Shown piece after piece: positions 27,925-38,834 of a DNA stretch of 48,319 nucleotides. Within the stretch, counting starts at the first letter, position 1. Each line of letters opens with the position of its first letter. The notes below the pieces were generated by a model that was not told where the DNA came from, ran no database searches, and saw only the letters and a program-made list of their open reading frames with translations. The stretch covers positions 1-48,319 of the forward strand of contig CAMPJI010000013.1 in assembly GCA_946886865.1 (NCBI GenBank), read 5' to 3'. The translations under genes and the position numbers were made by a program. The DNA is from an uncultured Lysobacterales bacterium (GTDB lineage Bacteria > Pseudomonadota > Gammaproteobacteria > Xanthomonadales > Xanthomonadaceae).

Positions 27925-28770
27925 TCAGCGCACCCGCGTCGCCAGTCGCTCACCCAGCCGTACCGCGGTCTCCGCGGCCAGTCCCGGCGCCAGCGCGGCC
28001 ACGCCGGGGGGCAGCAGCACCACGACGGTGGAGCCGTAGTTGAAGCGCGCCATTTCCTCGAACCGGTCCAGTTCGATCGCCTCGCCACGGTAGTCCTTGA
28101 CCGTGATCGCGCGGCCATAGGCCGGGATCTCCTCGCCGCTCCAGACCGTCTCGACGCCGGATACCAGCAGTGCGCCGACCATCACCACAGCCATCGGCCC
28201 GAAGTCGGTGTCGAAGTGGCAGACCAGGCGCTCGTTGCGCGCGAACAGCCGCGGCACGTGCGCGACGGCCGCCGGGCCCACGCTGAACAGCCGGCCCGGC
28301 ACGTGCACGGTTTCGCGCAGGCGCCCGGCCCACGGCATGTGCACGCGGTGGTAGTCCCTGGGTGACAGGTAGACGGTGGCGAACGTGCCGCCCTCGAACG
28401 CGCGCGCCGCTTCCGCATCGCCCAGCAGTTCGCCGGTGGTGAACGACTGGCCCTTGGCCTGGAAGATGCGGTCGCCCTCGACTGCCCCGCACTGGCTGAT
28501 GCGCCCGTCGGCCGGCATCAGCAGCGCATCCGGGTCGGCATCGGCCACGCGCGCGCCGGGCTTGAGCGCGCGGGTAAAGAAGCTGTTGAACGTCGGGTAG
28601 CCGGCCGGATCCGACTGCGCGGCTTCCGACAGGTCGACGCCGAAGCGGCGCGTCACCGTGTCGATCAGCCAGGCCTTGAGCCGCGGGTTGTCCGAGTACG
28701 CCAGCGCACGCGCCGCCGACGAGAGGGCGCGGTGGGGCAGGGCGTAGGTCAGCCAGGTGACCAGGCTCAT
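27925..28770 (-). CDS. psd: Phosphatidylserine decarboxylase proenzyme
   Basis: Membrane-associated pyruvoyl enzyme that makes phosphatidylethanolamine. The 281-residue proenzyme has [40 protein letters not shown] (catalytic His) and the self-cleavage site YGST at about G246/S247, in place of the more usual LGST; the Gly-Ser pair needed for pyruvoyl formation is intact. Its ATG overlaps the stop of the upstream sco gene by 4 nt, so the two form an operon. Downstream lies the REP doublet. Confidence 0.95.
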   Translation of the reverse strand: MSLVTWLTYALPHRALSSAARALAYSDNPRLKAWLIDTVTRRFGVDLSEAAQSDPAGYPTFNSFFTRALKPGARVADADPDALLMPADGRISQCGAVEGDRIFQAKGQSFTTGELLGDAEAARAFEGGTFATVYLSPRDYHRVHMPWAGRLRETVHVPGRLFSVGPAAVAHVPRLFARNERLVCHFDTDFGPMAVVMVGALLVSGVETVWSGEEIPAYGRAITVKDYRGEAIELDRFEEMARFNYGSTVVVLLPPGVAALAPGLAAETAVRLGERLATRVR

Positions 28771-29420
28771 GGCGCGGCGGCCTGCGTCAGCGCGGCCATG
28801 TCGCGGGCGATGGCCGCCGGCTCGAAGGGCGGCTGGACCAGGCCCGACATGCGGCCCTGCGGATCGAGCACCGCCATCGCGGCGCTGTGGTCGACCGAGT
28901 ACTGGTCGGCCGGCGCGCCGTCTTCGGGCGGCACCTTGGCAAAGACCATGCTGATCGAGCGCGCGAACTCCTCCAGCGCGGGGATGTCGGCGGTGGCCGC
29001 CAGCGTGTCCTTGTGGAAGGCGTGGGCGTATTCGCCGATGCGGTCGGGCGTGTCGCGCTCCGGGTCGACCGACACGAACAGGACGCGTGGGCGGCGTGCC
29101 TCGGGGATCGTCTCCCACTGGCGCTGGGCCTGGGCCATCTGCGTCAGCGTCATCGGGCACACGTCCGGGCAGTACGTGAAGCCCAGGAACACCAGCGTCC
29201 AGTGCCCTTTGAGTTCGCCCGGCACCAGCGGCGTGCCGTCGGACTGGCGCAGGTTGAAGGCCGGCAGCTCGCGCGGCGGGTCGAACAGCCGCACCGCCTC
29301 GGTCTGCGGCCAGGCGGCGGCCGCCGCCGGAGGGGCGTTGAACACGCGCTGGGCGGCGATCAGGCCCAGTGCGGCCGCGAGCGCGGCCACCAGGACGATG
29401 GCGGTGGTGCGGTTGAACAT
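28767..29420 (-). CDS. SCO1/SenC family copper chaperone
   Basis: Membrane-anchored, thioredoxin-like protein that delivers copper or reducing power to the CuA site of cytochrome c oxidase. The 217-residue protein has an N-terminal anchor helix (about 6-24), the copper-binding [15 protein letters not shown] (CxxxC), [13 protein letters not shown], and the third ligand His in [14 protein letters not shown]. Translation is coupled to psd by an ATGA overlap. Divergent from prmB across a palindromic promoter region. Confidence 0.92.
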   Translation of the reverse strand: MFNRTTAIVLVAALAAALGLIAAQRVFNAPPAAAAAWPQTEAVRLFDPPRELPAFNLRQSDGTPLVPGELKGHWTLVFLGFTYCPDVCPMTLTQMAQAQRQWETIPEARRPRVLFVSVDPERDTPDRIGEYAHAFHKDTLAATADIPALEEFARSISMVFAKVPPEDGAPADQYSVDHSAAMAVLDPQGRMSGLVQPPFEPAAIARDMAALTQAAAP

Positions 29421-29447
29421 GGCGGATCCCGTGGAGGCAACCGCGGC

Positions 29448-29471
29448 ATGATAGCGGCCGGCCGCTATAAT
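29448..29471. promoter_or_regulatory. Divergent promoters with 18-nt palindrome, sco / prmB
   Basis: TATCAT on the - strand (29453 down to 29448) reads toward sco; TATAAT on the + strand (29466-29471) reads toward prmB, whose ATG is 27 nt downstream. Between and overlapping them is the perfect palindrome ATAGCGGCCGGCCGCTAT (29451-29468). A dimeric protein bound here would block both promoters; equally, the palindrome may just be a by-product of two similar -10 boxes on opposite strands. Confidence 0.45.
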
Positions 29472-29498
29472 CGCCGGCCCTTCCGTGAACGCGCCGCC

Positions 29499-30473
29499 AT
29501 GTCCGCAGGCCCCGCCCGCAGCGCCGCTGCCAACGCGTCCGACTTCGATGTCGCCGACGTGCAGTTCGAGCAGCTGACCATCGTCGACCTGATCCGCCAC
29601 GGCGGCAGCCGTTTCGCGCAGGCCGGGCTGACCTTCGGCCACAGCTTCGACAACGCGCTGGACGAGGCCACGCAGCTGGTGCTGCACGCGCTGCACATGC
29701 CGCACGATCTGAGCCCGGTGTACGGCGCCTCGCGCGTCACCACGGCCGAGAAGGCGAAAGTGCTGGCGCTGTTCGAGCGCCGCATCAACGAGCGCATCCC
29801 GGCCGCGTACCTGACGGGCGAGGCGTGGTTCGCGGGCCTGAGCTTCAAGTCCGACCCGCGCGCGCTGGTGCCGCGCTCGCCGATCGCCGAACTCATCGAG
29901 ACCGGCTTCGAGCCGTGGCTGGGCGGCCGCGAGGTCGAGCGCGTGCTGGACCTGTGCACCGGCTCGGGCTGTATTGCCATCGCCACGGCGCACTACCATC
30001 CGGACTGGGCGGTGGTCGGGGCCGACATCAACGAGGATGCGCTGTCGCTGGCGCGCGAGAACAAGGACCGCCTGCACGCCGACTACGTCGAGCTGCGCCA
30101 GTCCGACCTGTTCGCCGGCCTGCAGGGTGAAGTGTTCGACCTGATCGTCACCAACCCGCCGTACGTCACCCACGACGAGACCGACGCGCTGCCGCCGGAA
30201 TACGCGCACGAGCCGGAGCTGGGGCTGCGCGCCGGCGACGACGGCCTGGACCTGGCGCTGCGCATCCTGCGCGACGCGCCGGAGCACCTGTCCGAGCACG
30301 GTCTCCTCATCTGCGAGGTCGGCGAGGCCGAGCGCGCACTGGTCGCGCTGCTGCCCGAGCTGCCGATGGCGTGGGTCGAGTTCAAGGTGGGCCAGATGGG
30401 CATCTTCGTGGTCGAGCGCAGCGACCTGGTCGAGCACCACGCCCGCATCAAGGCGCTCGCCGACGCGCGTTGA
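29499..30473 (+). CDS. prmB: Ribosomal protein uL3 glutamine N5-methyltransferase
   Basis: SAM-dependent methyltransferase that modifies a glutamine of ribosomal protein L3. The 324-residue protein has an N-terminal helical domain ([19 protein letters not shown]), the PrmB-type SAM motif [22 protein letters not shown] and the catalytic NPPY ([13 protein letters not shown]). The extended N-terminus and [12 protein letters not shown] distinguish it from the release-factor enzyme PrmC. The ATG at 29499 lies 27 nt from the TATAAT box. Confidence 0.94.
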   Translation: MSAGPARSAAANASDFDVADVQFEQLTIVDLIRHGGSRFAQAGLTFGHSFDNALDEATQLVLHALHMPHDLSPVYGASRVTTAEKAKVLALFERRINERIPAAYLTGEAWFAGLSFKSDPRALVPRSPIAELIETGFEPWLGGREVERVLDLCTGSGCIAIATAHYHPDWAVVGADINEDALSLARENKDRLHADYVELRQSDLFAGLQGEVFDLIVTNPPYVTHDETDALPPEYAHEPELGLRAGDDGLDLALRILRDAPEHLSEHGLLICEVGEAERALVALLPELPMAWVEFKVGQMGIFVVERSDLVEHHARIKALADAR

Positions 30474-30515
30474 GGGGTGTGCCAGCCGAGAAGCCGCTCT
30501 GATTCGAATGCACTC

Positions 30516-30632
30516 TGTAGGAGCGACGTAAGTCGCGACCGGCAATCATGCGGGTACGAGATTTCCGGCGGGCGTGATCGCGACTCACGTCGCCCCTACA
30601 GACGAAGGTTCGCGGCTGAAGCCGCTCCTACA
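30516..30632. repeat. REP-like repeat cluster 2 (three units)
   Basis: Units at 30516-30540 (25/25 identical to the unit at 5852-5876), 30576-30600 (inverted copy) and 30609-30632 (23 of 24 identical to 5969-5992). The order and orientations match cluster 1, while the spacers differ (35 and 8 nt here, 21 and 46 nt there). Lies between prmB and aroC, within the untranslated stretch before the aroC start. Confidence 0.85.
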
Positions 30633-30677
30633 ATGGGTTGATCCCGGACCGCCGGGTCGCCCTCAAGCGGAGTACCG

Positions 30678-31784
30678 ATGGCCAGCAACACCTTCGGAAA
30701 GCTGTTCGCGGTGACGACCTTCGGCGAAAGCCACGGGCCGGCGATCGGCTGCGTCATTGACGGGTGTCCGCCGGGGCTGGAGATCGCGCCGGACGATTTC
30801 GTGCAGGACCTGGCCCGTCGCGCGACCGGCAAGTCGCGCCACACCTCGCAGCGGCGCGAGGCCGACGAGGTCGAGATCCTGTCCGGCGTGTACGGGGGCC
30901 GCACCACCGGCACGCCGATCGGCCTGCTGATCCGCAACACCGACGCGCGCAGCAAGGACTACGACGCGATCGCCGCGCAGTTCCGCCCCGGGCACGCGGA
31001 CTACACCTACTGGCACAAATACGGCCTCCGCGATCCCCGCGGCGGCGGGCGCTCCAGCGCGCGCGAGACGACCATGCGCGTCGCCGCCGGTGTCATCGCG
31101 CGCAAGTGGCTGGCCGAGCGCCACGGCGTGCGCATCCAGGGATTCGTCTCGCAGATCGGCGCGCAGCGGCTCGAGACCACGCCGGAGCGCATCGATGCGC
31201 TAGGCGACGCCCAGGGCAACCCGTTCTTCTGGCCCGTTGCCGCGCAGGTGCCGTCACTGGAAGCGGCGATGGACGCGCTGCGCAAGTCCGGCGATTCGGC
31301 CGGCGCGCGCGTCGAAGTCATTGCCGAGGGCGTGCCCCCGGGCTGGGGCGAGCCGGTCTACGGCAAGCTGGACGCCGAGCTGGCGGCGGCATTGATGGGC
31401 ATCAACGCGGCCAAGGGCGTGGAGATCGGCGCCGGTTTCGAGTCCGTCGTGCAGCCGGGCAGTGTCCACCGCGACCGGATGGACCCGGACGGCTTCGCGT
31501 CCAACCACGCCGGCGGCGTGCTGGGTGGGATCAGCAGCGGGCAGGCCGTGCGGTGTTCGGTCGCGTTCAAGCCGACCTCCAGCCTGCGCCTGCCGGTTGC
31601 CGGGCTGGACGTGGACGGGCAGGTGGTCGACATCGTCACCACCGGGCGCCACGACCCCTGCGTGGGCATCCGCGCGGTGCCGATCTGCGAGGCGATGGTC
31701 GCGCTGGTGCTGATGGATCAGGCCCTGCGCCACCGCGCCCAGTGCGGCGACGTGGGCGCCGTGTCGCCGCGGGTGCCAGGGTAG
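30678..31784 (+). CDS. aroC: Chorismate synthase
   Basis: Final step of the shikimate pathway: FMN-dependent elimination of phosphate from EPSP. The 368 residues carry the family signatures [18 protein letters not shown], the [14 protein letters not shown] block with its flavin-contact residues, and [19 protein letters not shown]. Length is typical of the gammaproteobacterial enzyme. Preceded by a REP cluster and followed by a 166-nt gap before asd, so probably a separate unit. Supplies chorismate for the tryptophan genes downstream. Confidence 0.97.
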   Translation: MASNTFGKLFAVTTFGESHGPAIGCVIDGCPPGLEIAPDDFVQDLARRATGKSRHTSQRREADEVEILSGVYGGRTTGTPIGLLIRNTDARSKDYDAIAAQFRPGHADYTYWHKYGLRDPRGGGRSSARETTMRVAAGVIARKWLAERHGVRIQGFVSQIGAQRLETTPERIDALGDAQGNPFFWPVAAQVPSLEAAMDALRKSGDSAGARVEVIAEGVPPGWGEPVYGKLDAELAAALMGINAAKGVEIGAGFESVVQPGSVHRDRMDPDGFASNHAGGVLGGISSGQAVRCSVAFKPTSSLRLPVAGLDVDGQVVDIVTTGRHDPCVGIRAVPICEAMVALVLMDQALRHRAQCGDVGAVSPRVPG

Positions 31785-31950
31785 GGCGTTCTCGCCACGG
31801 ACGGACTCGGACCGAAGGTGTCCTGTTGATTCCCGCTATTGATTACGGGCAGCGTTTCATCCGCCGTGACGTGGTGCGCGCCCGCCACCGCTAAGCTCTA
31901 TCCGCCTCCAACCGCGCCATCCGTGGCGAAGAACCCCTCCGAGATCCCCC

Positions 31951-32973
31951 ATGACCCACCCCGTCAATGTTGCGATCGTCGGCGCCACCGGCGCCGTCGG
32001 CGAGACCATGCTCAAGATCCTCGCCGAGCGCGAATTCCCGATCGGCCAGTTGCACCTGCTCGCCAGCGAGCGCTCGGCCGGCGACAAGGTCGAGTTCGGT
32101 GCCCGCCAGGTCGTCGTGCAGGACCTGGCCCGCTTCGACCCGGCCGGTGTCGACATCGCCCTGTTTTCCGCCGGCGGCAGCGTCTCGAAGGAGTACGCGC
32201 CGAAGTTCGCCGCCGCCGGTGCGGTGGTCATCGACAACTCCTCGGCCTTCCGGCAGGACGACGACGTACCGCTCGTGGTCGCCGAGGTGAACCCGGATGC
32301 GATGAAGCAGCGCCCGCGCGGCATCGTCGCCAACCCCAACTGCTCGACCATGCAGATGCTGGTCGCGCTGGCGCCGATCCACCGCGAAGCCGGCATCGAG
32401 CGCATCAACGTCGCCACCTACCAGTCGGTGTCGGGCACCGGACGCAAGGCGCTGGAGGAGCTGGGCCGGCAGACCGCGGGCATGCTCAACTTCCAGGACC
32501 CGAAGCCGGAGGTGTACCCGGTGCAGATCGCCTTCAACGTGATCCCGCACGGCGGCGACTTCTGCGACAACGGCTACACCACCGAGGAAATGAAGCTGGT
32601 CTGGGAGACCCGCAAGATCCTCGGCGACGAGTCGATCCAGGTGAACGCCACGGTCGTGCGCGTGCCGGTGTTCTACGGGCACTCCGAGGCCGTGCACATC
32701 GAGACGCGCGACAAGATCGGCGCCGCACGCGTGCGCGAACTGCTGCAGTCCGCGCCGGGCGTCGAAGTGGTGGACGAACGCGAAGGCGGCGGCTACCCCA
32801 CGCCGGTCACCCATGCGTCGGGCAACGACCCGGTGTACGTGGGCCGCATCCGCGACGACATTTCGCACCCGCGCGGCGTGTCGCTGTGGGTGGTGGCCGA
32901 CAACATCCGCAAGGGCGCGGCGCTCAACGCGGTGCAACTGGCCGAGCTGGTGCTGGCCGAACGCACCGCCTGA
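31951..32973 (+). CDS. asd: Aspartate-semialdehyde dehydrogenase
   Basis: NADPH-dependent reduction of aspartyl phosphate, the branch point to lysine/diaminopimelate, threonine and methionine. The 340-residue protein has the Rossmann start VAIVGATGAVGETML, the catalytic Cys131 in NPNCSTMQM, SVSGTGRKALEEL, and the substrate-binding PVFYGHSEAVHIET and HPRGVSLWVVADN. The ATG follows a 166-nt intergenic stretch with no clear promoter beyond a TAAGCT-like box. fimV follows after 106 nt, a linkage seen in several gammaproteobacteria. Confidence 0.96.
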   Translation: MTHPVNVAIVGATGAVGETMLKILAEREFPIGQLHLLASERSAGDKVEFGARQVVVQDLARFDPAGVDIALFSAGGSVSKEYAPKFAAAGAVVIDNSSAFRQDDDVPLVVAEVNPDAMKQRPRGIVANPNCSTMQMLVALAPIHREAGIERINVATYQSVSGTGRKALEELGRQTAGMLNFQDPKPEVYPVQIAFNVIPHGGDFCDNGYTTEEMKLVWETRKILGDESIQVNATVVRVPVFYGHSEAVHIETRDKIGAARVRELLQSAPGVEVVDEREGGGYPTPVTHASGNDPVYVGRIRDDISHPRGVSLWVVADNIRKGAALNAVQLAELVLAERTA

Positions 32974-33079
32974 ACACGCCGGGCAGCACGGACGACGCGT
33001 GCCGCACGCGGCCGCGCGCATTGCCGCCCCGGGCGCCGCTCGCTAGAGTCGCGCCTTGGGGAAGGCAGTGGGAGTACGC

Positions 33080-34933
33080 GTGAAGCGATTGATGCGGTCG
33101 GCGTTGGCGGTGTCCCTGGCCCTGGCCAGCGGCGCGGCGGCGGCGCTGGGCCTGGGCCAGATCCAGCTCAAGTCCGGGTTGGGCGAGCCGCTTTTGGCTG
33201 AAATCCCGATCATCTCCAACGACCCGTCCGAGCTGGAGCGCCTGCGCGCCAGCCTGGCGTCGCCGGCGACGTTCGCCCGGGTCGGGCTGCAGCCGCCGGA
33301 CGCGGTGATGGCCGACCTGCAGTTCGTCTCCGCGCTGGACGCGCGCGGCAACCCGGTGATCCGGGTCACCAGCACCCAGCCGATCAACCAGCCGCTGCTG
33401 ACCTTCCTGGTGGAGGTCGACTGGGGGCAGGGACGGCTGGTGCGCGAGTACTCCACGCTGATCGACGCGCCGCGCACCGCGGCCGCGCCGATGCAGCCGC
33501 CGATCCAGGCACCGCAGGCCGCCCCGTCGAACACCATCGTGCGCGAGCCCGCTCCGGTGCCCGCCGACCCGCCGGCGCCGGAGGCCGATCCCGTCGCCGC
33601 CGCGCCTTCGGAAACCGGGGCCGAGGCCGACACCGCGCCCGCGCCGTTCAGCGTTCCGCCGCCGCAACCCGCCCCGCGACCGGTCGCGGCATCGCCGGAA
33701 GTGCCGTCGCCGATCGAGGGCGGCCGTTACGACGTGCAGGCCGGCGATACCCTGTCGGCGATTGCCGGCCGCATCGAAGGCGCCAGCGTCAACCAGGCGA
33801 TGATCGCGCTGCTGCGCGCCAACCCCGGCGCTTTCATCGACGGCAACATCCACCTGGTCAAGGCCGGCGCGGTGCTGCAGATCCCGGACGCCAGCGCGCT
33901 CGCGCAGGTCGACACGGCCGAGGCTGCGGCGCTGGTGCGCTCGCAGACCCAGCAGTGGCGCGAGGCCACCGCGGCCGTACCGCAGCCTGCGGTGGCCGAG
34001 GCCACCGGGGGCGAGGCCGACAGCGCCGCGTCACCCGCCGCATCCGGCCGCACGGCCGATGCACGTTTGGAAATCGTTCCGCCCGGCGCCAGCGACGCGT
34101 CGACAGCGGGTACCCAGTCCGGCACCAGTGCCGGGGGCGAGGGCGACATGTTGCGACAGGAACTGCAGACCACCCAGGAAACGCTCGCCGCGCGCGATGC
34201 CGAGCTGGTCGAGATGAAGAGCCGGCTGGCCGAGCTGGAGAAGCTCCAGCAACAGCAGCAGCAGCTCCTGGAAATGAAGGACAGCGAGCTGGCCGCGGCG
34301 CAACAGCGCCTGGCACAGAGCAACGATGCGCAGGCGCCGATGTCCGCCACGCCCTGGCTGGTGGGTGGCGGCGCGGTGCTGCTGTTCGCGCTGCTGGGCT
34401 GGTGGTTGGGCCGCCGTCGCGCGGCGACGCCGGTGTTCCGCGCCCCGCCGGAGCGGACTTCGAGCATTGCCGATGCTTTTCCGTCCGGGGCGATGGCCGT
34501 GCCCGCGGCGCGCCCCGACCCGGTCCCCGCACCCGGGCCGGTTGAGCCGGTTCCGCCGGCGACTCGTGCGGATGCCCAAGGGCGTCTGGAAGCGGGGGCA
34601 GATGCGTCTCCGGATCCGGTGGTCGAGGATCGAACGGCCGCCTCGGACGCTGCGCAGGCGTCCGCCCCCCCGGTTCAGGATGAAACGCCGCTCTGGAACC
34701 GGGGCGAGCGCGATCCGCTGCCCGGCGGTCGTGCGCCGACCTGGCACGCCGGCGGCAGCGCCGCCCATGCGCCCGTCGACGCGGCGTCCGGGCATGACCG
34801 CCTGGAGCTCGCGCGCGCCTACGTTGCGCTGGGCGACCATGGCAGCGCGCGGCAGTTGCTGGAGGAGGTCGCGGGCCACGGCGACCCCGACGCTCGCCAA
34901 CAGGCCGAGCGGATGCTGCGCGACCTCGCCTGA
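33080..34933 (+). CDS. fimV: FimV-family peptidoglycan-binding protein
   Basis: Inner-membrane hub protein that, in Pseudomonas, is needed for type IV pilus function, polarity and pilus-linked signalling. The 617-residue order is: signal peptide (1-23), FimV N-terminal domain (GLGQIQLKSGLGEPLLAEIPI), Pro/Ala-rich linker, LysM (about 217-272; YDVQAGDTLSAIAGRI), coiled coil (357-413, with QQQQQQ), membrane helix (about 426-446; WLVGGGAVLLFALLGWWLG), acidic cytoplasmic linker, and a C-terminal TPR-like FimV_C motif (LELARAYVALGDHGSARQLLEEV). The GTG at 33080 has GGGAG upstream; a TTG at 33056 is an alternative. Ends 3 nt before truA. Confidence 0.9.
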   Translation: MKRLMRSALAVSLALASGAAAALGLGQIQLKSGLGEPLLAEIPIISNDPSELERLRASLASPATFARVGLQPPDAVMADLQFVSALDARGNPVIRVTSTQPINQPLLTFLVEVDWGQGRLVREYSTLIDAPRTAAAPMQPPIQAPQAAPSNTIVREPAPVPADPPAPEADPVAAAPSETGAEADTAPAPFSVPPPQPAPRPVAASPEVPSPIEGGRYDVQAGDTLSAIAGRIEGASVNQAMIALLRANPGAFIDGNIHLVKAGAVLQIPDASALAQVDTAEAAALVRSQTQQWREATAAVPQPAVAEATGGEADSAASPAASGRTADARLEIVPPGASDASTAGTQSGTSAGGEGDMLRQELQTTQETLAARDAELVEMKSRLAELEKLQQQQQQLLEMKDSELAAAQQRLAQSNDAQAPMSATPWLVGGGAVLLFALLGWWLGRRRAATPVFRAPPERTSSIADAFPSGAMAVPAARPDPVPAPGPVEPVPPATRADAQGRLEAGADASPDPVVEDRTAASDAAQASAPPVQDETPLWNRGERDPLPGGRAPTWHAGGSAAHAPVDAASGHDRLELARAYVALGDHGSARQLLEEVAGHGDPDARQQAERMLRDLA

Positions 34934-34936
34934 TCC

Positions 34937-35800
34937 GTGGACACCGCGACGCTGCCGGGTGCGGCACCGACCGATCCGCAGCCGGCCGCGCTGCGCCGGT
35001 TCGCGATGGGCATCGAGTACGACGGGTCCGCATTTTCCGGCTGGCAGCGCCTGACCCGCCCGGGCGAGGAGGGCCTCCGCGAGGAGGCCACCGTGCAGCA
35101 GGCGGTCGAACAGGCGCTGTCATTCGTGGCCGGCGGTCGCACCGACGTGGTGTGCGCGGGCCGGACGGATGCGGGCGTGCACGGCGCCTGCCAGGTCATC
35201 CATTTCGACGGCCCGGCCGCCCGCGAGCCGCGTGGCTGGACGCTGGGCACGACCTCGCGCCTGCCGTCCTCCGTGTGCGCGCTGTGGTGTGTGCCGGTGG
35301 ACGACGGGTTCCACGCGCGGTTTTCCGCGCGCGCGCGCCGCTACCGTTACCGGATCCTCAACCGCAACGTGCGGCCGGCATTGGGTCGCGGCATGCTGAC
35401 CTGGGAGCGCCGCCGGCTCGATGCGGCCGCCATGCACCGGTCGGCCCAGGCGCTGGTGGGCGAGCACGATTTCTCCGCGTTCCGCACCGTGCATTGCCAG
35501 GCACCGCATGCGCGCCGCGACCTGCAGGCCATCAGTGTCACGCGCCATGACGACGTCGTGGAGGTTCAGGTGCAGGCCAACGCGTTTCTCCACCATATGG
35601 TGCGCAACATTGTCGGCAGCCTGTTGCTGGTGGGGCGGGGCGAACAACCGGAGGCATGGGTCGGGCAGGTGCTGGGCGGCCGCGACCGGACCCGGGCCGG
35701 CCCCACCGCCCCCCCCGATGGACTGGTGTTCCTCGGTCCGCTGTATCCCGCCGAATGTGGCCTCCCGGCCGACGTGACCCTGCAGAGCCCCGCGCCATGA
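34937..35800 (+). CDS. truA: tRNA pseudouridine(38-40) synthase
   Basis: Isomerises uridines 38-40 in the anticodon arm. The 287-residue protein has [14 protein letters not shown], the catalytic Asp (about D78) in [24 protein letters not shown], and [14 protein letters not shown]. It uses a GTG start 3 nt after the fimV stop and overlaps trpF by 4 nt (ATGA), the common fimV-truA-trpF order. The first 20 residues before the conserved core are longer than usual. Confidence 0.95.
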   Translation: MDTATLPGAAPTDPQPAALRRFAMGIEYDGSAFSGWQRLTRPGEEGLREEATVQQAVEQALSFVAGGRTDVVCAGRTDAGVHGACQVIHFDGPAAREPRGWTLGTTSRLPSSVCALWCVPVDDGFHARFSARARRYRYRILNRNVRPALGRGMLTWERRRLDAAAMHRSAQALVGEHDFSAFRTVHCQAPHARRDLQAISVTRHDDVVEVQVQANAFLHHMVRNIVGSLLLVGRGEQPEAWVGQVLGGRDRTRAGPTAPPDGLVFLGPLYPAECGLPADVTLQSPAP

Positions 35801-36456
35801 ACCGAACCCTGTTCCGCACCCGAATCAAGTTCTGCGGTTTCACCCGGCCGGGCGACGTCCGCCTGGCGTGCGAGCTGGGGGCCGACGCGATCGGTTTCGT
35901 GTTCGCCCCGGAGAGCCCGCGGCGCGTGGCGCCCGAGGAAGCGCGCGCGATGCGCCACGCGCTGGCGCCGCTGGTCGACGCGGTGGCGCTGTTCATGGAC
36001 AACGCAGTGGAGGAGGTGCGCGAAGTCGTGAAGCAGGTGCGGCCCAGCCTGCTGCAGTTCCACGGCAGCGAGGACGACGCGTTCTGCCGGGGCTTCGGCG
36101 TCCCGTATGTCAAGGCGATCCCGATGGGCACGGAGCTGGCGGAGCAGCACCCGGCGAACATCCACGTGCGCTACCCGTCGGCGTCGGGCTTCCTGTTCGA
36201 CAGCCACACCGTCGGCACCCAGGGCGGCAGCGGCGAGGTCTTTGACTGGTCGCGCATCCCGGCCGGCGTGCAGAAGCCCTTCATGCTGGCCGGCGGCCTG
36301 CATGCCGGGAACGTGTTCGACGCGATCATCGGCACGCTGCCCTGGGGCGTGGACGTCTCCAGCGGCATCGAAAGCGAGCCCGGCCTCAAGGACGGCGAGA
36401 AGATGCGCCGGTTCGTCGAAGAGGTCCGCCGCGCCGACTGCCACCAGCTCGACTAG
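35797..36456 (+). CDS. trpF: Phosphoribosylanthranilate isomerase
   Basis: Third step of the tryptophan branch, an Amadori rearrangement. The 219-residue TIM barrel starts [13 protein letters not shown] (catalytic Cys; usually KICG) and has [45 protein letters not shown] (catalytic Asp), [10 protein letters not shown] and [15 protein letters not shown]. It overlaps truA by 4 nt. TrpB is separated by 124 nt holding a hairpin and a weak promoter. Confidence 0.95.
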   Translation: MNRTLFRTRIKFCGFTRPGDVRLACELGADAIGFVFAPESPRRVAPEEARAMRHALAPLVDAVALFMDNAVEEVREVVKQVRPSLLQFHGSEDDAFCRGFGVPYVKAIPMGTELAEQHPANIHVRYPSASGFLFDSHTVGTQGGSGEVFDWSRIPAGVQKPFMLAGGLHAGNVFDAIIGTLPWGVDVSSGIESEPGLKDGEKMRRFVEEVRRADCHQLD

Positions 36457-36525
36457 GCGCGCGCGGTCGCAACTCGACGTCGCGCCGGTCCGCCCGGGAC
36501 GCCGCGGCCGATCGCCTACACTTGG

Positions 36526-36548
36526 AATGCCGGCGGAGTGCCGGCATT
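36526..36548 (+). promoter_or_regulatory. Leader hairpin upstream of trpB
   Basis: AATGCCGGC at 36526-36534 pairs perfectly with GCCGGCATT at 36540-36548 around a 5-nt loop, 32 nt before the trpB ATG. A -10-like TACACT (36517-36522) sits just upstream, so a transcript from it would begin at or in this hairpin. No T-run follows, so attenuation by termination is not supported; an operator or mRNA-stabilising hairpin is possible. Confidence 0.4.
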
Positions 36549-36580
36549 GCCGTCTCTGACTCCACAAAACGGTGCCACGC

Positions 36581-37798
<1,218 letters not shown>

Positions 37799-37803
37799 GC
37801 GCC

Positions 37804-38607
37804 ATGAACCGCATCGACGCCCGCTTCGCCCAGCTCAAGGCCGCCGGCCGCAAGGCACTGGTGCCCTTCATCACCGCCGGCGACCCGGCACTGGACGCCA
37901 CGGTGCCGGTGATGCACGCGCTGGTCGCCGCCGGTGCGGACGTGATCGAGTTGGGCGTGCCGTTCTCCGACCCGATGGCCGACGGGCCGACGATCCAGCG
38001 CAGTTCCGAGCGTGCCATCGGCCGCGGCGCGGGCCTGGGGTTCGTGCTCGACAGCGTGCGGGCATTCCGTGGCCGCGACGCCGACACGCCCGTCGTGCTG
38101 ATGGGCTATCTCAATCCGATCGAGATCCGTGGGGCCGCCCGGTTCGCCCGTGAGGCGGCCGACGCCGGGGTCGACGGGGTCCTGCTGGTCGACCTGCCTC
38201 CGGAAGAGGCCGCGGAGTTCCGCGACGCTTTCGACGCCGCCGGCATCGCGCTGATCCTGCTGGCGTCGCCGACCACGTCGGAGGCGCGGGTCGGGCAGTT
38301 GTGCGACCTCGCCGCCGGTTACCTCTATTACGTCAGTTTCGCGGGCGTCACGGGCGCGGACCGGCTCGACACCGGCGCGGCCGGCGACCGTCTGGCGGCC
38401 ATCCGGGCGCGGAGCGGTGTGCCGGTGGTCGCCGGTTTCGGCATCAAGGACGCCGCCAGCGCCGCGTCCATGGGCCGCCAGGCCGACGGCGTCGTTGTCG
38501 GCAGTGCCCTGGTGGCCGCGCTCGAGGGTGCCGTGGACGCCGATGCGGCGGCGGACCGCGCGGGCCGGTTCCTGGCCCCGCTGCGCGGGGCCCTCGACGC
38601 CGGCTGA
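37804..38607 (+). CDS. trpA: Tryptophan synthase alpha chain
   Basis: Cleaves indole-3-glycerol phosphate and passes indole to TrpB. The 267-residue TIM barrel has PFITAGDP, the catalytic Glu and Asp in ELGVPFSDPMADGPTIQ, LMGYLNPI, YYVSFAGVTGADR and VVAGFGIKDAASA. Starts 5 nt after trpB. A 227-nt gap with a candidate promoter separates it from accD. Confidence 0.96.
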   Translation: MNRIDARFAQLKAAGRKALVPFITAGDPALDATVPVMHALVAAGADVIELGVPFSDPMADGPTIQRSSERAIGRGAGLGFVLDSVRAFRGRDADTPVVLMGYLNPIEIRGAARFAREAADAGVDGVLLVDLPPEEAAEFRDAFDAAGIALILLASPTTSEARVGQLCDLAAGYLYYVSFAGVTGADRLDTGAAGDRLAAIRARSGVPVVAGFGIKDAASAASMGRQADGVVVGSALVAALEGAVDADAAADRAGRFLAPLRGALDAG

Positions 38608-38675
38608 AGCGTTCAGCACGCCGCAGGCCGCGCCACGCCCGGCACCCGGAACGGGCAGCCGCCCGCCGACGGCAT

Positions 38676-38681
38676 TAAACT
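38676..38681 (+). promoter_or_regulatory. Candidate -10 box for accD-glmM
   Basis: TAAACT, the most AT-rich spot in the 227-nt trpA-accD gap, 154 nt upstream of accD. The rest of the gap is GC-rich with no gene. Confidence 0.35.
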
Positions 38682-38834
38682 GTCCGGCCGCCTGTTCGCC
38701 GGGCCCGGGCGCCATCTGCGAGGCCCGGGTCCGACCCAAGGACGCGGTTGCGGCCCCCAGGGTCGTGACGCGGACATGGCTCCACGGCGCCGCAGGGCAG
38801 CCGCCGAACCACGAGAAAGCGAGAACCCACCAGG

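Noticed and set aside
30516..30632. Repeat clusters considered as a CRISPR array
   Set aside because: The units alternate in orientation, the spacers are unequal, there are only three or four copies and no cas genes. REP-like elements explain them better.
36457..36580. Tryptophan attenuator in the trpF-trpB gap
   Set aside because: A hairpin is present, but there is no leader peptide with tandem Trp codons, no competing hairpin and no T-run.
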